Shown one piece after another: positions 1-9,329 of a stretch of 64,000 nt of DNA. Origin of the DNA: an uncultured Chlamydiaceae bacterium (GTDB lineage: Bacteria > Chlamydiota > Chlamydiia > Chlamydiales > Chlamydiaceae); the NCBI GenBank assembly GCA_937884635.1, contig CALGBW010000051.1, positions 1 to 64,000 of the forward strand. Reading direction: 5' to 3'. Made by a program: the position numbers and the translations under genes. Each line of letters starts with the position of its first letter. Positions within the stretch are counted from its first letter, which is position 1. A model generated the notes under the pieces. It was not told where the DNA came from. It made no database searches and worked only from the letters and a program-made list of their open reading frames with translations.

Positions 1-1359
1 GAGCAACAGACTGCAGTGAATACCGCTATTGAGGCTTTGAATAATACTAGTTATCAGAACGGTACATCTCACCTTGTAAGCGATCTTGGTGTGTTGTTTG
101 CATACTTTATGTCTGCTGCCGCTATTGCAGCCAAGGAAGACATATCACCTGCTGCTATCATGGAAACTATTAATGCAGAAAAACAACTATTAGATGGAAG
201 TGCTTGTAAATTAGCAGAGTACATTAAAGCTGGATTAGATAAGGTTCAGGTAAATGATACCAAAGGTTTTGCTACTTTAGCAGAAAGCGCCACAACTACA
301 AGTACTACAACAGAAGTTGTATTGTTTACTATCTCTGGAGGAAAATGTACTTTAGGAAATAGTGCTATAACTGCTTTGCAGACATTGATGTCTTTTGTTT
401 CTGAAAAGGTAGCCTCAACTATAGCAGCGAAATTTTTAGCTTATAAAGCTGAAGCTACAAAGTTAACACAGGCTGCAACTGCAAAAGTACAAGAGTATAG
501 TAAATCTGAAGAGGCTTTTGCTGCAGAGAGACAGGTGTTGTATGCACGACAAATTGATGCACAAGCTGCTGAAATTCTTGCTCTCCAATTGCCTTCTGCA
601 ATTGCTACTGTGTTGATTAAACACTTTATGCCTAGAGAGGTGCAGTATTTAACAGAATTGTATGGAGACTTGTACTACAGTAAGCTTGGCTCTGATGTAG
701 GTACGCAAATTTTAGGTGTGGTGTCTAGCTATGTTAATGGGTCAACATACTTTGATTTTGCAGACTATGTAGGGCATAAAGTTGGTCAGGCAAAAGGGTT
801 TTCTGGGGATATAGCTTCTGCTCAAGCGAAATTAGATAGCGAGCGAGAGCAGGCTGTGAAGTACTATCAAGCTACTTTAGAAGCACAAGATCTTATCGAA
901 GAACTTGTGCTTGTTGTAAAAAAGGATACAAAAATTACAGAAGAACAACGTTTGACTTTACTAACCTCTCTAGCATTATATCGGGATAATTTTAGCTCAT
1001 TAGCTGCCATGTTGAATTTATTAAAGAACTTCCTAGCTCCTTTGAAAGTAGTAGCTATTACTGGCGAGGTAGGAATCTATGATGTTACAGGTGGCGGCAC
1101 GAATTGGCAAACACAGTTAGAAGCACTAGAAGATGCTTTAATTAACGGAATTGGTGGTAATCCTGTAGTATTGGGTATGTTCCCATTTCAGGCTACTTTA
1201 CAATCGGATCAGCAAGCTTTTGCAGATAAGGGACACAATGATCAACTTGATCTGCAAAGACATTTGACGGCTATGCAACAGGAGTGGACGGTCGTTTCAA
1301 CATCTCTGCAATTGTTAAATCAGATGTATCTTGCTTTAGCAAGAAGCTTGCTGAAGTAG
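1..1359 (+). CDS. DUF582-like secreted protein, 5'-truncated by window edge
   Basis: The reading frame is open from base 1, so the N terminus lies outside the window and the GTG at 16 is probably internal. The visible ~450 residues are Ala/Thr/Gln-rich, mostly helical and coiled-coil-like, with no membrane segment. The C terminus (QQEWTVVSTSLQLLNQMY then LARSL) resembles what I remember of the chlamydial DUF582 family (CT619-CT621, CT711, CT712 of C. trachomatis), reported type III secretion substrates. Family assignment rests on this C-terminal resemblance and the composition. It converges on kdsA with a 5-base gap. An effector role is inferred. Confidence 0.6.
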   Translation, partial: EQQTAVNTAIEALNNTSYQNGTSHLVSDLGVLFAYFMSAAAIAAKEDISPAAIMETINAEKQLLDGSACKLAEYIKAGLDKVQVNDTKGFATLAESATTTSTTTEVVLFTISGGKCTLGNSAITALQTLMSFVSEKVASTIAAKFLAYKAEATKLTQAATAKVQEYSKSEEAFAAERQVLYARQIDAQAAEILALQLPSAIATVLIKHFMPREVQYLTELYGDLYYSKLGSDVGTQILGVVSSYVNGSTYFDFADYVGHKVGQAKGFSGDIASAQAKLDSEREQAVKYYQATLEAQDLIEELVLVVKKDTKITEEQRLTLLTSLALYRDNFSSLAAMLNLLKNFLAPLKVVAITGEVGIYDVTGGGTNWQTQLEALEDALINGIGGNPVVLGMFPFQATLQSDQQAFADKGHNDQLDLQRHLTAMQQEWTVVSTSLQLLNQMYLALARSLLK

Positions 1360-1364
1360 AAGGG

Positions 1365-2171
1365 TTATACATGGGAAGTGGTGAGTTCTTGCATACAGCT
1401 GAATAACCCATCCCAAATAGGTAGCATTTGAGCAAAATGCTCTAAGGATAGCATAGAAGCTGCATCGCTTTTAGCCACGCTAGGATTAGGATGTGTTTCT
1501 ATGAATAATCCCTGAGCTCCTGCTGCAAGTGCTGCCTGTGTTAGTGTGGGGATGAACTCCGTCTGCCCACCACTAGCAGAGCTTAAACTTCCGGGTAGTT
1601 GGACAGAATGGGTTCCATCAAAAACAACAGGAAAGCCTGTTTTACGCATAACTGCAATAGAACGCATATCAGCAATAAGGTTGTTATAGCCGAAAGAACA
1701 CCCTCTTTCTGTAAGTATAATTTTATTATTTCCCGTAGCAAGAATTTTATCTATCGGTCCTTGCATATCCCAAGGAGAGAGAAATTGCCCTTTTTTGATG
1801 TTGATAATGACATTTGTTTCTGCTGCAGCAACCAGAAGGTCAGTTTGTCGACAGAGAAAGGCGGGGATTTGGATGATATCGCAGATTTCTGCTGCAGCAC
1901 GTGCTTCTTCTGGTGAGTGCACATCGGTAAGAATCTCGACATTCAGTGTTTCTTTGATTTCTGCGAGGATCTCTAACCCGCGTAATAACCCAGGACCTCT
2001 ATATGAATGAATGGAAGAGCGGTTTGCCTTGTCATAGCTGCTTTTAAATACCCAGTGAATACGATCAGAGTAGGGGGCTACGAGTTCTTGGATTTGTGCG
2101 GCTATATCCAATACGGAATTTTCTTCTATAACACAAGGGCCCGCAATTAAAATCATTTTATTTAAAAACAT
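1365..2171 (-). CDS. kdsA: 3-deoxy-D-manno-octulosonate 8-phosphate synthase (KdsA)
   Basis: Condenses phosphoenolpyruvate with arabinose 5-phosphate to give KDO 8-phosphate, for the KDO part of chlamydial lipooligosaccharide; cytoplasmic. The N-terminal [11 protein letters not shown] strand and the [11 protein letters not shown] segment are typical of the DAHP/KDO8P synthase TIM barrel. The ATG at 2171 is preferred over the upstream in-frame ATG at 2192: it has a GGGAGAG ribosome site 5 bases upstream and gives 268 residues, the family length. It stands alone on the minus strand and is divergent from the small gene at 2313. Confidence 0.95.
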   Translation of the reverse strand: MFLNKMILIAGPCVIEENSVLDIAAQIQELVAPYSDRIHWVFKSSYDKANRSSIHSYRGPGLLRGLEILAEIKETLNVEILTDVHSPEEARAAAEICDIIQIPAFLCRQTDLLVAAAETNVIINIKKGQFLSPWDMQGPIDKILATGNNKIILTERGCSFGYNNLIADMRSIAVMRKTGFPVVFDGTHSVQLPGSLSSASGGQTEFIPTLTQAALAAGAQGLFIETHPNPSVAKSDAASMLSLEHFAQMLPIWDGLFSCMQELTTSHV

Positions 2172-2312
2172 GTATCTCTCCCATCCCTGCATACAAGGTT
2201 ACTATACTGTAGAGTTTAGGTTGGCTGTCAGTTTTTTTTAACTTTTTCTTCTTTTGCCCCCTCTTGAATTTGTGATAAACTGCGAAAGATCTGTATGCAC
2301 AGGAATAAGAAG

Positions 2313-2615
2313 ATGGAACTTCATAATATTCATATCCGCTCGTCTAAGGAAAAGACAACTTCGCCTGTAGAGACTCAGGCTGCGGTCCCCTCTTCACTTT
2401 CTTCTAATTTATCCACTCTTACTTTTGAGGGACCTGTTACAACGTTAGATCAATTGCGCGCAGCACTGATTCAACGTTTAGGCCCTGAGAAAGGCCAGGA
2501 GATGTATGATAACTTTGTGCAGTCTATGTTAGCCTCTACGTTTGGGCTTATCCATAAAGACATGGATCGTGCACAAAGAGCATCACGTCGTTTTCGACAA
2601 GCCCTCAAAGACTAA
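2313..2615 (+). CDS. Small conserved chlamydial protein of unknown function
   Basis: About 100 residues. The first third is Ser/Thr/Pro-rich and looks disordered. The rest (from LTFEGPVTTLDQLRAAL onward) is predicted helical and ends in a basic stretch (RAQRASRRFRQALKD). It resembles the CT656-type protein next to kdsA in C. trachomatis by position and size. The ATG at 2313 is chosen over 2295 because AGGAATAAG precedes it at suitable spacing. The stop overlaps the ATG of a 38-codon ORF (TAATG at 2613-2617), so the pair may be translationally coupled. Function unknown. Confidence 0.7.
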   Translation: MELHNIHIRSSKEKTTSPVETQAAVPSSLSSNLSTLTFEGPVTTLDQLRAALIQRLGPEKGQEMYDNFVQSMLASTFGLIHKDMDRAQRASRRFRQALKD

Positions 2616-2731
2616 TGGTAGGACATCTTTTATTGCACAAGCATGGTGCTGGTGTAGGTAAAGCTCTTAAAAGATCTTTTTGGGAAATTCCCCATGATCG
2701 TGTTATGATACATAACGACAGTTATTTCTAG
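2615..2731 (+). CDS. Possible 38-residue ORF coupled to the preceding gene
   Basis: The ATG overlaps the preceding stop codon (TAATG), the classic arrangement for reinitiation. The peptide begins MVGHLLLHKHGAGVGKALKR and ends NDSYF, and is basic with several His. The stop at 2729-2731 lies 8 bases before the start of the LptC-like gene, so the four genes could be one transcript. No family is recognised. It could simply be an intergenic spacer that happens to stay open. Confidence 0.3.
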   Translation: MVGHLLLHKHGAGVGKALKRSFWEIPHDRVMIHNDSYF

Positions 2732-2739
2732 GATCAATC

Positions 2740-3216
2740 ATGTCCAAATTTTTCTTTTATGGGCTTGTATGTTCTTTATTGATTGGTTTGGTCATTTCTA
2801 CAACCGTCATTGCAATTCTTAAAGTAGATAGTATTTGCGATGTTTCCTGTGTTGATAAACACTTTGGAGAGGCGCCTCCTTTCTTGAAAATTAAGAAAAT
2901 AGGGATTCATAAGCAAATAGCTTCTCCCGAGCACACGTTTTTCAATTGCCAAGTAGACAAGGCTTGTATGGAGGTTTGCTTGGCTGATAAAAATGTAACG
3001 TGTAAAGAGTTACTATCTCAGTTGTCAGGGCGTATCCGTATGCAGGATGGGGATAAGCATATGGTTTTTCATGGCAGCGGGGGTATGTTGAATTATCAAG
3101 ATTGCTCACTAAATGTGTATGATTGTCGCTTTCATGTTACTCCTTTACAAGAAGACCAAGTTGATGACGTGGCTTCTGGAGGAATGAAGGTCTTATTTTT
3201 ATCTTTAAAACCTTGA
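2740..3216 (+). CDS. LptC-like single-pass membrane protein of LOS export
   Basis: 158 residues with one N-terminal hydrophobic segment (about 6-27), then an extracytoplasmic part with paired Cys and beta-rich sequence (HMVFHGSGGMLNYQD). Six bases separate it from the LptB ATPase gene, as in lptC/lptA-lptB operons. I infer that it is the LptC-type tether between the inner-membrane ABC exporter and the periplasmic bridge for lipooligosaccharide. Sequence identity to LptC is not obvious by eye, so neighbourhood and topology carry the call. AGGATC precedes the ATG. Confidence 0.5.
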   Translation: MSKFFFYGLVCSLLIGLVISTTVIAILKVDSICDVSCVDKHFGEAPPFLKIKKIGIHKQIASPEHTFFNCQVDKACMEVCLADKNVTCKELLSQLSGRIRMQDGDKHMVFHGSGGMLNYQDCSLNVYDCRFHVTPLQEDQVDDVASGGMKVLFLSLKP

Positions 3217-3222
3217 GGGGCA

Positions 3223-3942
3223 ATGCCAGTCCTTTCCGTTCATAATCTAGTAAAAAAATACAATAAGAAGCCGGTAACGAATGAGGTTTCTTTTGAAGTT
3301 AATGCAGGAGAGGTAGTGGGGTTGTTGGGCCCAAATGGCGCAGGAAAGACAACAGCTTTTTATCTTACTGTAGGTTTGATCCGCCCAGATTCTGGTAAAA
3401 TTCTATTCAAGAATACAGATGTAACGAAGAAAACCATGGATTATCGTGCGCGATTAGGAATTGGGTATTTAGCTCAGGAACCAACGATCTTCAAAGATCT
3501 AACAGTTAAAGAAAACCTGATTTGTGTGTTGGAGATTATCTATAAAGCACGAAAACAGCAATCGCATCTTCTGGATACACTGGTTGATGATCTGCAGTTA
3601 TCTTCGTGTTTATATAAAAAAGCAGGGGCTTTATCTGGCGGAGAAAGACGACGCCTAGAAATAGCCTGTGTGCTTGCCTTAAATCCCAGTGTACTTTTGT
3701 TAGATGAGCCGTTTGCTAATGTGGATCCATTAGTGATTCAGAATGTGAAATACCTTATTAAAATCCTATCAGGAAGGGGAATTGGGATTTTAATTACCGA
3801 TCATAATGCAAAGGAACTCCTGTCCATAGCGGATCGATGTTACCTTATCATAGACGGAAAAATCTTTTTCGAAGGTTCCTCTTCTCAGATGGTAGCAAAC
3901 CCTATGGTTAGACAACATTACCTTGGGGATTCCTTCTCTTAA
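3223..3942 (+). CDS. lptB: LPS/LOS export ABC transporter ATPase LptB
   Basis: ATPase that powers extraction of lipooligosaccharide from the inner membrane with LptF/G. All ABC signatures are present: Walker A GPNGAGKTT at 36-44, signature LSGGERRR near 139, Walker B VLLLDEPF near 158 and the switch His in ITDHNAK. 239 residues is the usual LptB length. The LptB-type order with an LptC-like gene directly upstream supports LptB over a generic importer ATPase. Its last four bases overlap the convergent gene at 3939-4106. Older annotations call it yhbG. Confidence 0.9.
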   Translation: MPVLSVHNLVKKYNKKPVTNEVSFEVNAGEVVGLLGPNGAGKTTAFYLTVGLIRPDSGKILFKNTDVTKKTMDYRARLGIGYLAQEPTIFKDLTVKENLICVLEIIYKARKQQSHLLDTLVDDLQLSSCLYKKAGALSGGERRRLEIACVLALNPSVLLLDEPFANVDPLVIQNVKYLIKILSGRGIGILITDHNAKELLSIADRCYLIIDGKIFFEGSSSQMVANPMVRQHYLGDSFS

Positions 3943-4106
3943 TCTAAAAGATCCTCTTCAGCTAATACCTCTTGAGCGATAGCTTTGATCGTAGTGAGGC
4001 CTTCAGGGAATCCAATGGCTTGTAGTAGGGAGTTCATGTATTCTAGTTCTGCATGTAATTGATCATTGATAGATTCTAAGCGAGCGAGTTGTTGTTCTGG
4101 GTGCAT
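3939..4106 (-). CDS. Small coiled-coil protein of unknown function
   Basis: 55 residues starting MHPEQQLARLESINDQLHAE, acidic, with a heptad-like N-terminal helix and a C-terminal acidic tail (LAEEDLLD). A longer frame reaches 4160, but the ATG at 4106 has a perfect AGGAGG six bases upstream, so this start is preferred. The stop overlaps the convergent lptB end. Similar short unnamed genes exist beside lptB in other Chlamydia, as I recall. No function can be assigned. Confidence 0.65.
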   Translation of the reverse strand: MHPEQQLARLESINDQLHAELEYMNSLLQAIGFPEGLTTIKAIAQEVLAEEDLLD

Positions 4107-4206
4107 ATGAGGCCTCCTGTCTTGGCTTGTTGCTTTAAGTAGGAGCGAAAAACATGCCAAACAAAATAGGGTTGGGGAAAATGGATAATTTCTTTATCTC
4201 CAAGGT

Positions 4207-4512
4207 ATGGACCTACTGTATTTCCTTGCTCTTCCTCTTTCTGATGAAGAGCAACATCGTTTACTCACACACAAAAAATGGCAGCTCTTTTTAAATAAAG
4301 AGCCCTATCTATCTCTTATCTCCCTTCATGAGCAGGTATTTTTAGCTAAACCCCTGCCTGCTTTTCCTTTGTCTTGGGAAAATTGGGAGCAATTTGTCTG
4401 TCATGTGATGACCCTGCTCAAGCAGATTTTCCTTTGTCCAGACACTAGTTCTTTGCAGCTGCTTGTCTGTTCGCTGGAAGAGATGAGGATGGGGCTTTCT
4501 CGGTTTGAATAA
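4207..4512 (+). CDS. Conserved chlamydial hypothetical protein
   Basis: 101 residues, Leu/Trp-rich and probably a soluble helical protein (MDLLYFLALPLSDEEQHRLL; WENWEQFVCHVM). The position just before the RluD-type gene matches CT657 of C. trachomatis. The start ATG follows a CCAAGGT ribosome-site-like stretch by two bases, which is short. It has no membrane segment or catalytic motif that I recognise. Confidence 0.6.
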   Translation: MDLLYFLALPLSDEEQHRLLTHKKWQLFLNKEPYLSLISLHEQVFLAKPLPAFPLSWENWEQFVCHVMTLLKQIFLCPDTSSLQLLVCSLEEMRMGLSRFE

Positions 4513-4649
4513 GATTTCTTAATCTTTTTTCTCCGAGAGAGAAGCGGTATTACATTTGTTCTCTCTCTCTAAAAGAAGAAAGGGCGTATCCTCTTTTTGT
4601 AAGTAGTCGGGTTTTTATCTGATTTCAGTGAGAGATATAGGGTTGTATC

Positions 4650-5624
4650 GTGTCTATTGATCATTTTTCTTTTGTTGTTCTTGATGAAGAACCCACTCGT
4701 CTAGATCGATGCCTAGTGGCATACCATGCTCAGTATTCCCGAGCTTTCTATCAAGGGTTGATAGAAAAAGCCCTTGTCTCTGTGAATGGGAAGATTCAAA
4801 CAAAGGTATCTTTCCCCGTGTCTTCGGGGGATACCGTGGTCATGGGAATAGAAGAAAAAGAGACGTTATTGGACCTTGTCCCTGAAAATATTCCTTTGGA
4901 TAAGATCTACGAAGATCCCTGTGTTTTAGTGATTAATAAACCGCGAGGTTTAGTGGTGCATCCAGCTCCAGGGCATTTTCACGGAACCGTTGTCCATGCT
5001 TTATTACATGAAATGGGGGAACGTTTGAAACAGGAGTTCCCGGAAGAACCGTGGAGACCTGGGATTGTTCACCGTCTTGATAAGGATACGTCAGGGCTAC
5101 TGATAACAGCAAAAACACGGCAGGCAAAAGCATTGTTTTGTGAGCTTTTTGCTTCTAAACGCTTACGTAAACAATACTTAGCTGTATGCATAGGCAAACC
5201 TAAACAGGAGTGTATCCGAACCGGGTTAGCCCGTCATCCTGTGAAACGCAAAGAGATGGCGGTCAGCGTGGAAGGCAAGGAAGCAATTACGCATTGCTCC
5301 GTATTGGCATGCAACGGGAAGCTGAGTTTGGTTCGACTCTCGCCTGAAACAGGAAGGACGCATCAGCTGCGTGTGCATATGAAGTATATAGGCACTCCTA
5401 TCTTAGGAGATCCGGTGTATGGCTCTTCTTCTATGAATGCGGGCTACGACCTTGACAAACAACAGTTGCATGCCTATAGCTTGGATTTTGTTCATCCGTT
5501 TACCACAGAGGCGGTGAGGTTAACAGCCCCCCTACCCGTTGATATGAAGCATTTGATTATTAAAGAGTTTGGCAAAGAAGACTTTTTAGATAGAACGGGT
5601 TATTTGGATGCTATTTTTAATTAG
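4650..5624 (+). CDS. rluD: RluD-family rRNA pseudouridine synthase
   Basis: Isomerises uridine to pseudouridine in large-subunit rRNA (RluA/RluD family; older chlamydial name sfhB). The first ~65 residues form an S4 RNA-binding domain (RLDRCLVAY; SVNGK). The catalytic motif HRLDKDTSG lies near residues 141-149 with Asp at ~144. Further family blocks are INKPRGLVVHPAPGH and ETGRTHQLRVHM. Starts with GTG at 4650. 324 residues matches the family. Which uridines it modifies is not visible; RluC and RluA paralogues are alternatives for the exact name. Confidence 0.85.
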   Translation: MSIDHFSFVVLDEEPTRLDRCLVAYHAQYSRAFYQGLIEKALVSVNGKIQTKVSFPVSSGDTVVMGIEEKETLLDLVPENIPLDKIYEDPCVLVINKPRGLVVHPAPGHFHGTVVHALLHEMGERLKQEFPEEPWRPGIVHRLDKDTSGLLITAKTRQAKALFCELFASKRLRKQYLAVCIGKPKQECIRTGLARHPVKRKEMAVSVEGKEAITHCSVLACNGKLSLVRLSPETGRTHQLRVHMKYIGTPILGDPVYGSSSMNAGYDLDKQQLHAYSLDFVHPFTTEAVRLTAPLPVDMKHLIIKEFGKEDFLDRTGYLDAIFN

Positions 5625-5741
5625 AAATAAATGGGGAAATTAAAAGATTTAATTTTTTAACTGTAATGATAAAATTAAATTAACTAGATTGATTTTTTTA
5701 CCGTCCTTGTTAGTGGTCGTAATTGTTACTAGGATTACTTT

Positions 5742-5975
5742 ATGAAAGACTTTTTAGCATACATAATTAAAAATCTCGTCGATCGTCCAGAAGAAGTTCA
5801 TATTAAAGAAGTTCAGGGGACTCATACGATCATTTATGAATTGACAGTTGCAAAAGCTGATATTGGAAAAATCATTGGTAAAGAAGGACGTACAATCAAA
5901 GCCATTCGTACGTTACTCGTTTCTGTAGCTAGTAGAAATAACGTCAAAGTCAGCTTGGAGATTATGGAAGAATAG
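5742..5975 (+). CDS. khpA: KH-domain RNA-binding protein KhpA
   Basis: 77 residues forming a single type II KH domain. The GxxG loop is IGKEGR within GKIIGKEGRTIKAIR. Small KhpA proteins bind RNA globally and in other bacteria partner KhpB/Jag; the partner is not in this window. It sits 117 bases after the pseudouridine synthase gene in an AT-rich gap, so it may have its own promoter. Confidence 0.9.
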   Translation: MKDFLAYIIKNLVDRPEEVHIKEVQGTHTIIYELTVAKADIGKIIGKEGRTIKAIRTLLVSVASRNNVKVSLEIMEE

Positions 5976-6057
5976 GCGGCTGGCTCAGTCGCTGTCTCGG
6001 TTGATTACCTTTTCCCCTGACAGTCCAAGAACCTGTTTTTAGGTGATAGTGGTAGCC

Positions 6058-7455
6058 CTATTTCGCGACCTGCGTTTTGCGTTTCCCGAGACTACCTCCA
6101 TAATTAGAGAGAAGGTTTTCTAAATACTTCAATGTTACCTTCTTCATTTGGCCAAGGTCTTTTTGTACCTTCGTGCGTTTTTTCTCTAAGTTAGCTAATT
6201 CCTTAGCATAGGCATCCTCATTAAAACACAGGATTTTTCGCACGGAAAGGTTGGCAAGGTGAGCCGTAGCCTCTTTTTCAGGTGGATAAGGTAATAGCTC
6301 TAGAAAGGGTGAGAGAGCCTCCAAGACAGCCGTGTGTAAATCTGTAGCAGAGATCTGTTTCTCCAGGGAAGAAAGAGCAGCACGGACCGTATCATATAGA
6401 CGATGTTTGATAAAAAGGTATTCTAAGGTCTTAGTGTAGTGTTCCTCGTGCAAAGCTTGTTCTAATAAGATCAACTCTTTCTGAAGGTATGTTGTTAGGG
6501 CTTCCGTATGTAGGGAGAGGATTTCTGAGATAGATGCCTCTGTAGGACGGTTGTTATGAATGACAACGGGTTTAGAAGTAAGGGTTACCTGGCATTCCGT
6601 GTATAGGAATAGATCATCGATGATATTTTTTGCGTAGACTCCTTTTGGTAATTTAATCTCTATACGTGGTGTATTGGTAGAAAAGTCTTGGATGGAGTCG
6701 ATTTTTATCACACCTCGTTTTGCAGCCTGTTCAATAGAGCGGATGAGAGATTCGGTGGTAGTCGTTGGGCAGATTTCACGAATGAGTAAGGTTTTATCAT
6801 TGACGATATCAATCACAGCTTTGATCGAAACGGAGCCTTTGCCATCTTGGTAATCAGAAGCATCCATAATCCCACCAGATGGAAAATCAGGAACTAAGCA
6901 AACAGGTTTCCCTTGTAATAAATCTGTTTGGGCGCGAATGACCTCTTCCAAATTGTGTGGGAATATCTTTGTTGTCATGCCCACGGCAATCCCATCTGCT
7001 CCATGAAGCAGCAAGAGAGGAAGTTTAGCGGGGAGGATATCCGGTTCTTTTTCTCTTCCATCATATGAATCATGGAATGTCATTAGATCCGTATTAAAGA
7101 GAATCTCTTTAGCAAAAGGGCTGAGTCGCGCTTCGATATACCTTGCCGCTGCATGGGGATCTCCAGTTAGAGGATTTCCGAAGTTCCCCTGTGTGTCAAT
7201 AAGAAAACCTTTGTTTGCTAGAACGACAAGAGCTTCGATAATAGAAGCATCTCCATGAGGGTGTAGCGCCATCGTCCGACCAGCGATATTCGCTACCTTA
7301 TGCATTTTTCCATCATCCATGCGGAAGAGAGTCCATAAAAGTCGCCGTTGCACGGGTTTTAACCCATCTAAAATATGGGGGATTGCCCTCTCTAGGATTA
7401 CATAAGAGGCGTAATGGGTAAAATGTGTTTTAAAAAGCTCTGTTATCGACTGCAT
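6058..7455 (-). CDS. parC: Second type II topoisomerase A subunit (ParC/GyrA-2 type)
   Basis: Breaks and rejoins DNA as the A subunit of topoisomerase IV or a second gyrase. The start (LKPVQRRLLW) and the active-site region HAAARYIEAR at 101-110 with Tyr106 are intact. At 465 residues it lacks the C-terminal beta-pinwheel DNA-wrapping domain of GyrA, which argues for a decatenase rather than supercoiling role. It follows the B subunit gene with a 3-base gap. Chlamydial annotation often calls it gyrA_2. Confidence 0.85.
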   Translation of the reverse strand: MQSITELFKTHFTHYASYVILERAIPHILDGLKPVQRRLLWTLFRMDDGKMHKVANIAGRTMALHPHGDASIIEALVVLANKGFLIDTQGNFGNPLTGDPHAAARYIEARLSPFAKEILFNTDLMTFHDSYDGREKEPDILPAKLPLLLLHGADGIAVGMTTKIFPHNLEEVIRAQTDLLQGKPVCLVPDFPSGGIMDASDYQDGKGSVSIKAVIDIVNDKTLLIREICPTTTTESLIRSIEQAAKRGVIKIDSIQDFSTNTPRIEIKLPKGVYAKNIIDDLFLYTECQVTLTSKPVVIHNNRPTEASISEILSLHTEALTTYLQKELILLEQALHEEHYTKTLEYLFIKHRLYDTVRAALSSLEKQISATDLHTAVLEALSPFLELLPYPPEKEATAHLANLSVRKILCFNEDAYAKELANLEKKRTKVQKDLGQMKKVTLKYLENLLSNYGGSLGKRKTQVAK

Positions 7456-7458
7456 AAA

Positions 7459-9279
7459 TTATAGTTCGGTCACAAGGTTATCGATAATGAATTGTTTCCG
7501 TTCTTTGGTATTTTTCCCCATGTAAAAAGAAAGAAGGTGGGTGATGTCATCATTAGGTGTGATAGAGACTGGGGATAAACGCATATCCGGGCCAATGAAA
7601 TGGGCAAACTCATGAGGAGAAATTTCCCCAAGACCTTTAAAGCGCGTTACTTCTAACGCGGAAGACTTTTTCCCTAATTGGCGAATAGCCTGTTGTTTCT
7701 CTTGTTCAGAGTAACAGTAGATCGTACGATCTTTGTCCCGCACTTTAAAAAGAGGCGTTTCTAAGATGAATAGATGTTCTTGTTCAACAATGGGTAGAAA
7801 CGTCTTTAGGAAAAACGTGATGAGCAGATTACGAATATGCATTCCATCTACGTCAGCATCTGTGGCAAGGATGATTTTATTATACCGTAGATTCTGAGAA
7901 GATCGCGGAGAGATTCCCAGGGCTGCTGCAAGGTAAAACATCTCATCGTTCTTATAGATCTTTTCTTCTTCCAAAGAGAAGGTATTCATAGGTTTCCCGC
8001 GTAAGGAAAACACAGCTTGAGACATGGGATTTCTTGAAGCAAGGATAGAGGCAGAGGCAGATTCTCCCTCTGTAACAAAAATAGACGATGTGTCTCTATA
8101 AAGAGAACGATCTGTGTAGTGGATTTTACAGTCTCGTAATTTTGGAATTTTGTAGTGTGTTTTTTTCTGTTTGTCTTTCAGCTCTTGTTTGATGAACTGG
8201 ATATTTTTCCGGGTTTTTTCATTGATTTTGATTTTTTCTAAGAGAATCTCAGCTCGGGAGCGATCTTTGCCTAAGGCTGTAATGACAGCTTGTTTAACAT
8301 CTTTGATAATTTGTGGGCGGATCTGGGTGTTCCCCAGCTTGTTCTTGGTTTGTGATTCAAAAACAGGATCAGCGAGTTTAATGGCTATGCAACCGACGGT
8401 TCCTTCGCGAATATCATTTGCAGTAAATGTTTTATGAAAAAACTCATTGATGCCTTTTACAATCCCTTCTTTAAAGGCTGAGAGATGAGATCCCCCGTCT
8501 TTCGTCTCTTGTCCATTTACAAAGGAAAAGAACTGTTCATGATGAGAATCAATATAAGAAAAGAGAAACGAGAGTTCTGGGCTATGAAAAGCAATAGGCG
8601 AGAATAAAAAGTCCTCGGAGATCTCTTCTTCTAATAGATCTTGTAATCCATTTTCGGCGTATAGATCTTCTCCATTAAACAGAATATGTAACCCTGGATT
8701 AAGGCAGACATACTTATGGATCTTTTTTTGTAGAAGATCAAAGTGAAAGGAAAACCCAGGGAAGATATCCGCATCAGGAGTAAAACGAATTTCTGTTCCG
8801 TTAGGATCTTTTGTAGAGCCTTTTGTTTGTGAGACTAAAACACCTCTACAAAATTCAGCCTGACTGTATTTATGATCACGACAGGATCTTACGAAGAAAT
8901 GTTGAGAAAGGGCATTGACTGCTTTAAGACCCACTCCATTCAGCCCTACGGAGAAGAGAAAACTCTCTTGTGAATACTTAGCGCCTGTATTAATTTTAGA
9001 TACACAATCAATGAGCTTTCCTAAAGGGATGCCCCTGCCATAATCACGTATGACAATATCTTGAGCATGCGCTGTAATTTCAATTCGTGTTCCATGCCCC
9101 ATGACAAATTCATCAATGGCATTATCGACAACCTCTTTAAACAAAGTATAAATTCCATCGTCTTCGTGTGTCCCATCTCCTAACCGGCCTATGTACATGC
9201 CTGAGCGGAGGCGGATGTGTTCTAAGGATTCTAAGGAAACGATGTGAGATTCTGTGTAATTAGGACTAGATTTTGGCAT
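7459..9279 (-). CDS. parE: Second type II topoisomerase B subunit (ParE/GyrB-2 type)
   Basis: ATPase subunit partnering the product of 6058-7455. The GHKL ATP site is visible as EVVDNAIDEF, DYGRGIPLG and GLNGVGLKAVNALS. The TOPRIM part has TEGESAS and the metal-binding DADVDGMHIRNLL. 606 residues is in the ParE range. It is the first gene of a two-gene minus-strand operon whose start region faces the gene-free stretch with the IS605-like remnant. Confidence 0.88.
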   Translation of the reverse strand: MPKSSPNYTESHIVSLESLEHIRLRSGMYIGRLGDGTHEDDGIYTLFKEVVDNAIDEFVMGHGTRIEITAHAQDIVIRDYGRGIPLGKLIDCVSKINTGAKYSQESFLFSVGLNGVGLKAVNALSQHFFVRSCRDHKYSQAEFCRGVLVSQTKGSTKDPNGTEIRFTPDADIFPGFSFHFDLLQKKIHKYVCLNPGLHILFNGEDLYAENGLQDLLEEEISEDFLFSPIAFHSPELSFLFSYIDSHHEQFFSFVNGQETKDGGSHLSAFKEGIVKGINEFFHKTFTANDIREGTVGCIAIKLADPVFESQTKNKLGNTQIRPQIIKDVKQAVITALGKDRSRAEILLEKIKINEKTRKNIQFIKQELKDKQKKTHYKIPKLRDCKIHYTDRSLYRDTSSIFVTEGESASASILASRNPMSQAVFSLRGKPMNTFSLEEEKIYKNDEMFYLAAALGISPRSSQNLRYNKIILATDADVDGMHIRNLLITFFLKTFLPIVEQEHLFILETPLFKVRDKDRTIYCYSEQEKQQAIRQLGKKSSALEVTRFKGLGEISPHEFAHFIGPDMRLSPVSITPNDDITHLLSFYMGKNTKERKQFIIDNLVTEL

Positions 9280-9329
9280 GAATAGAGGTTGTAGCTAGAT
9301 CGTTTATTATGTTTTCTTTTTATCTCAAT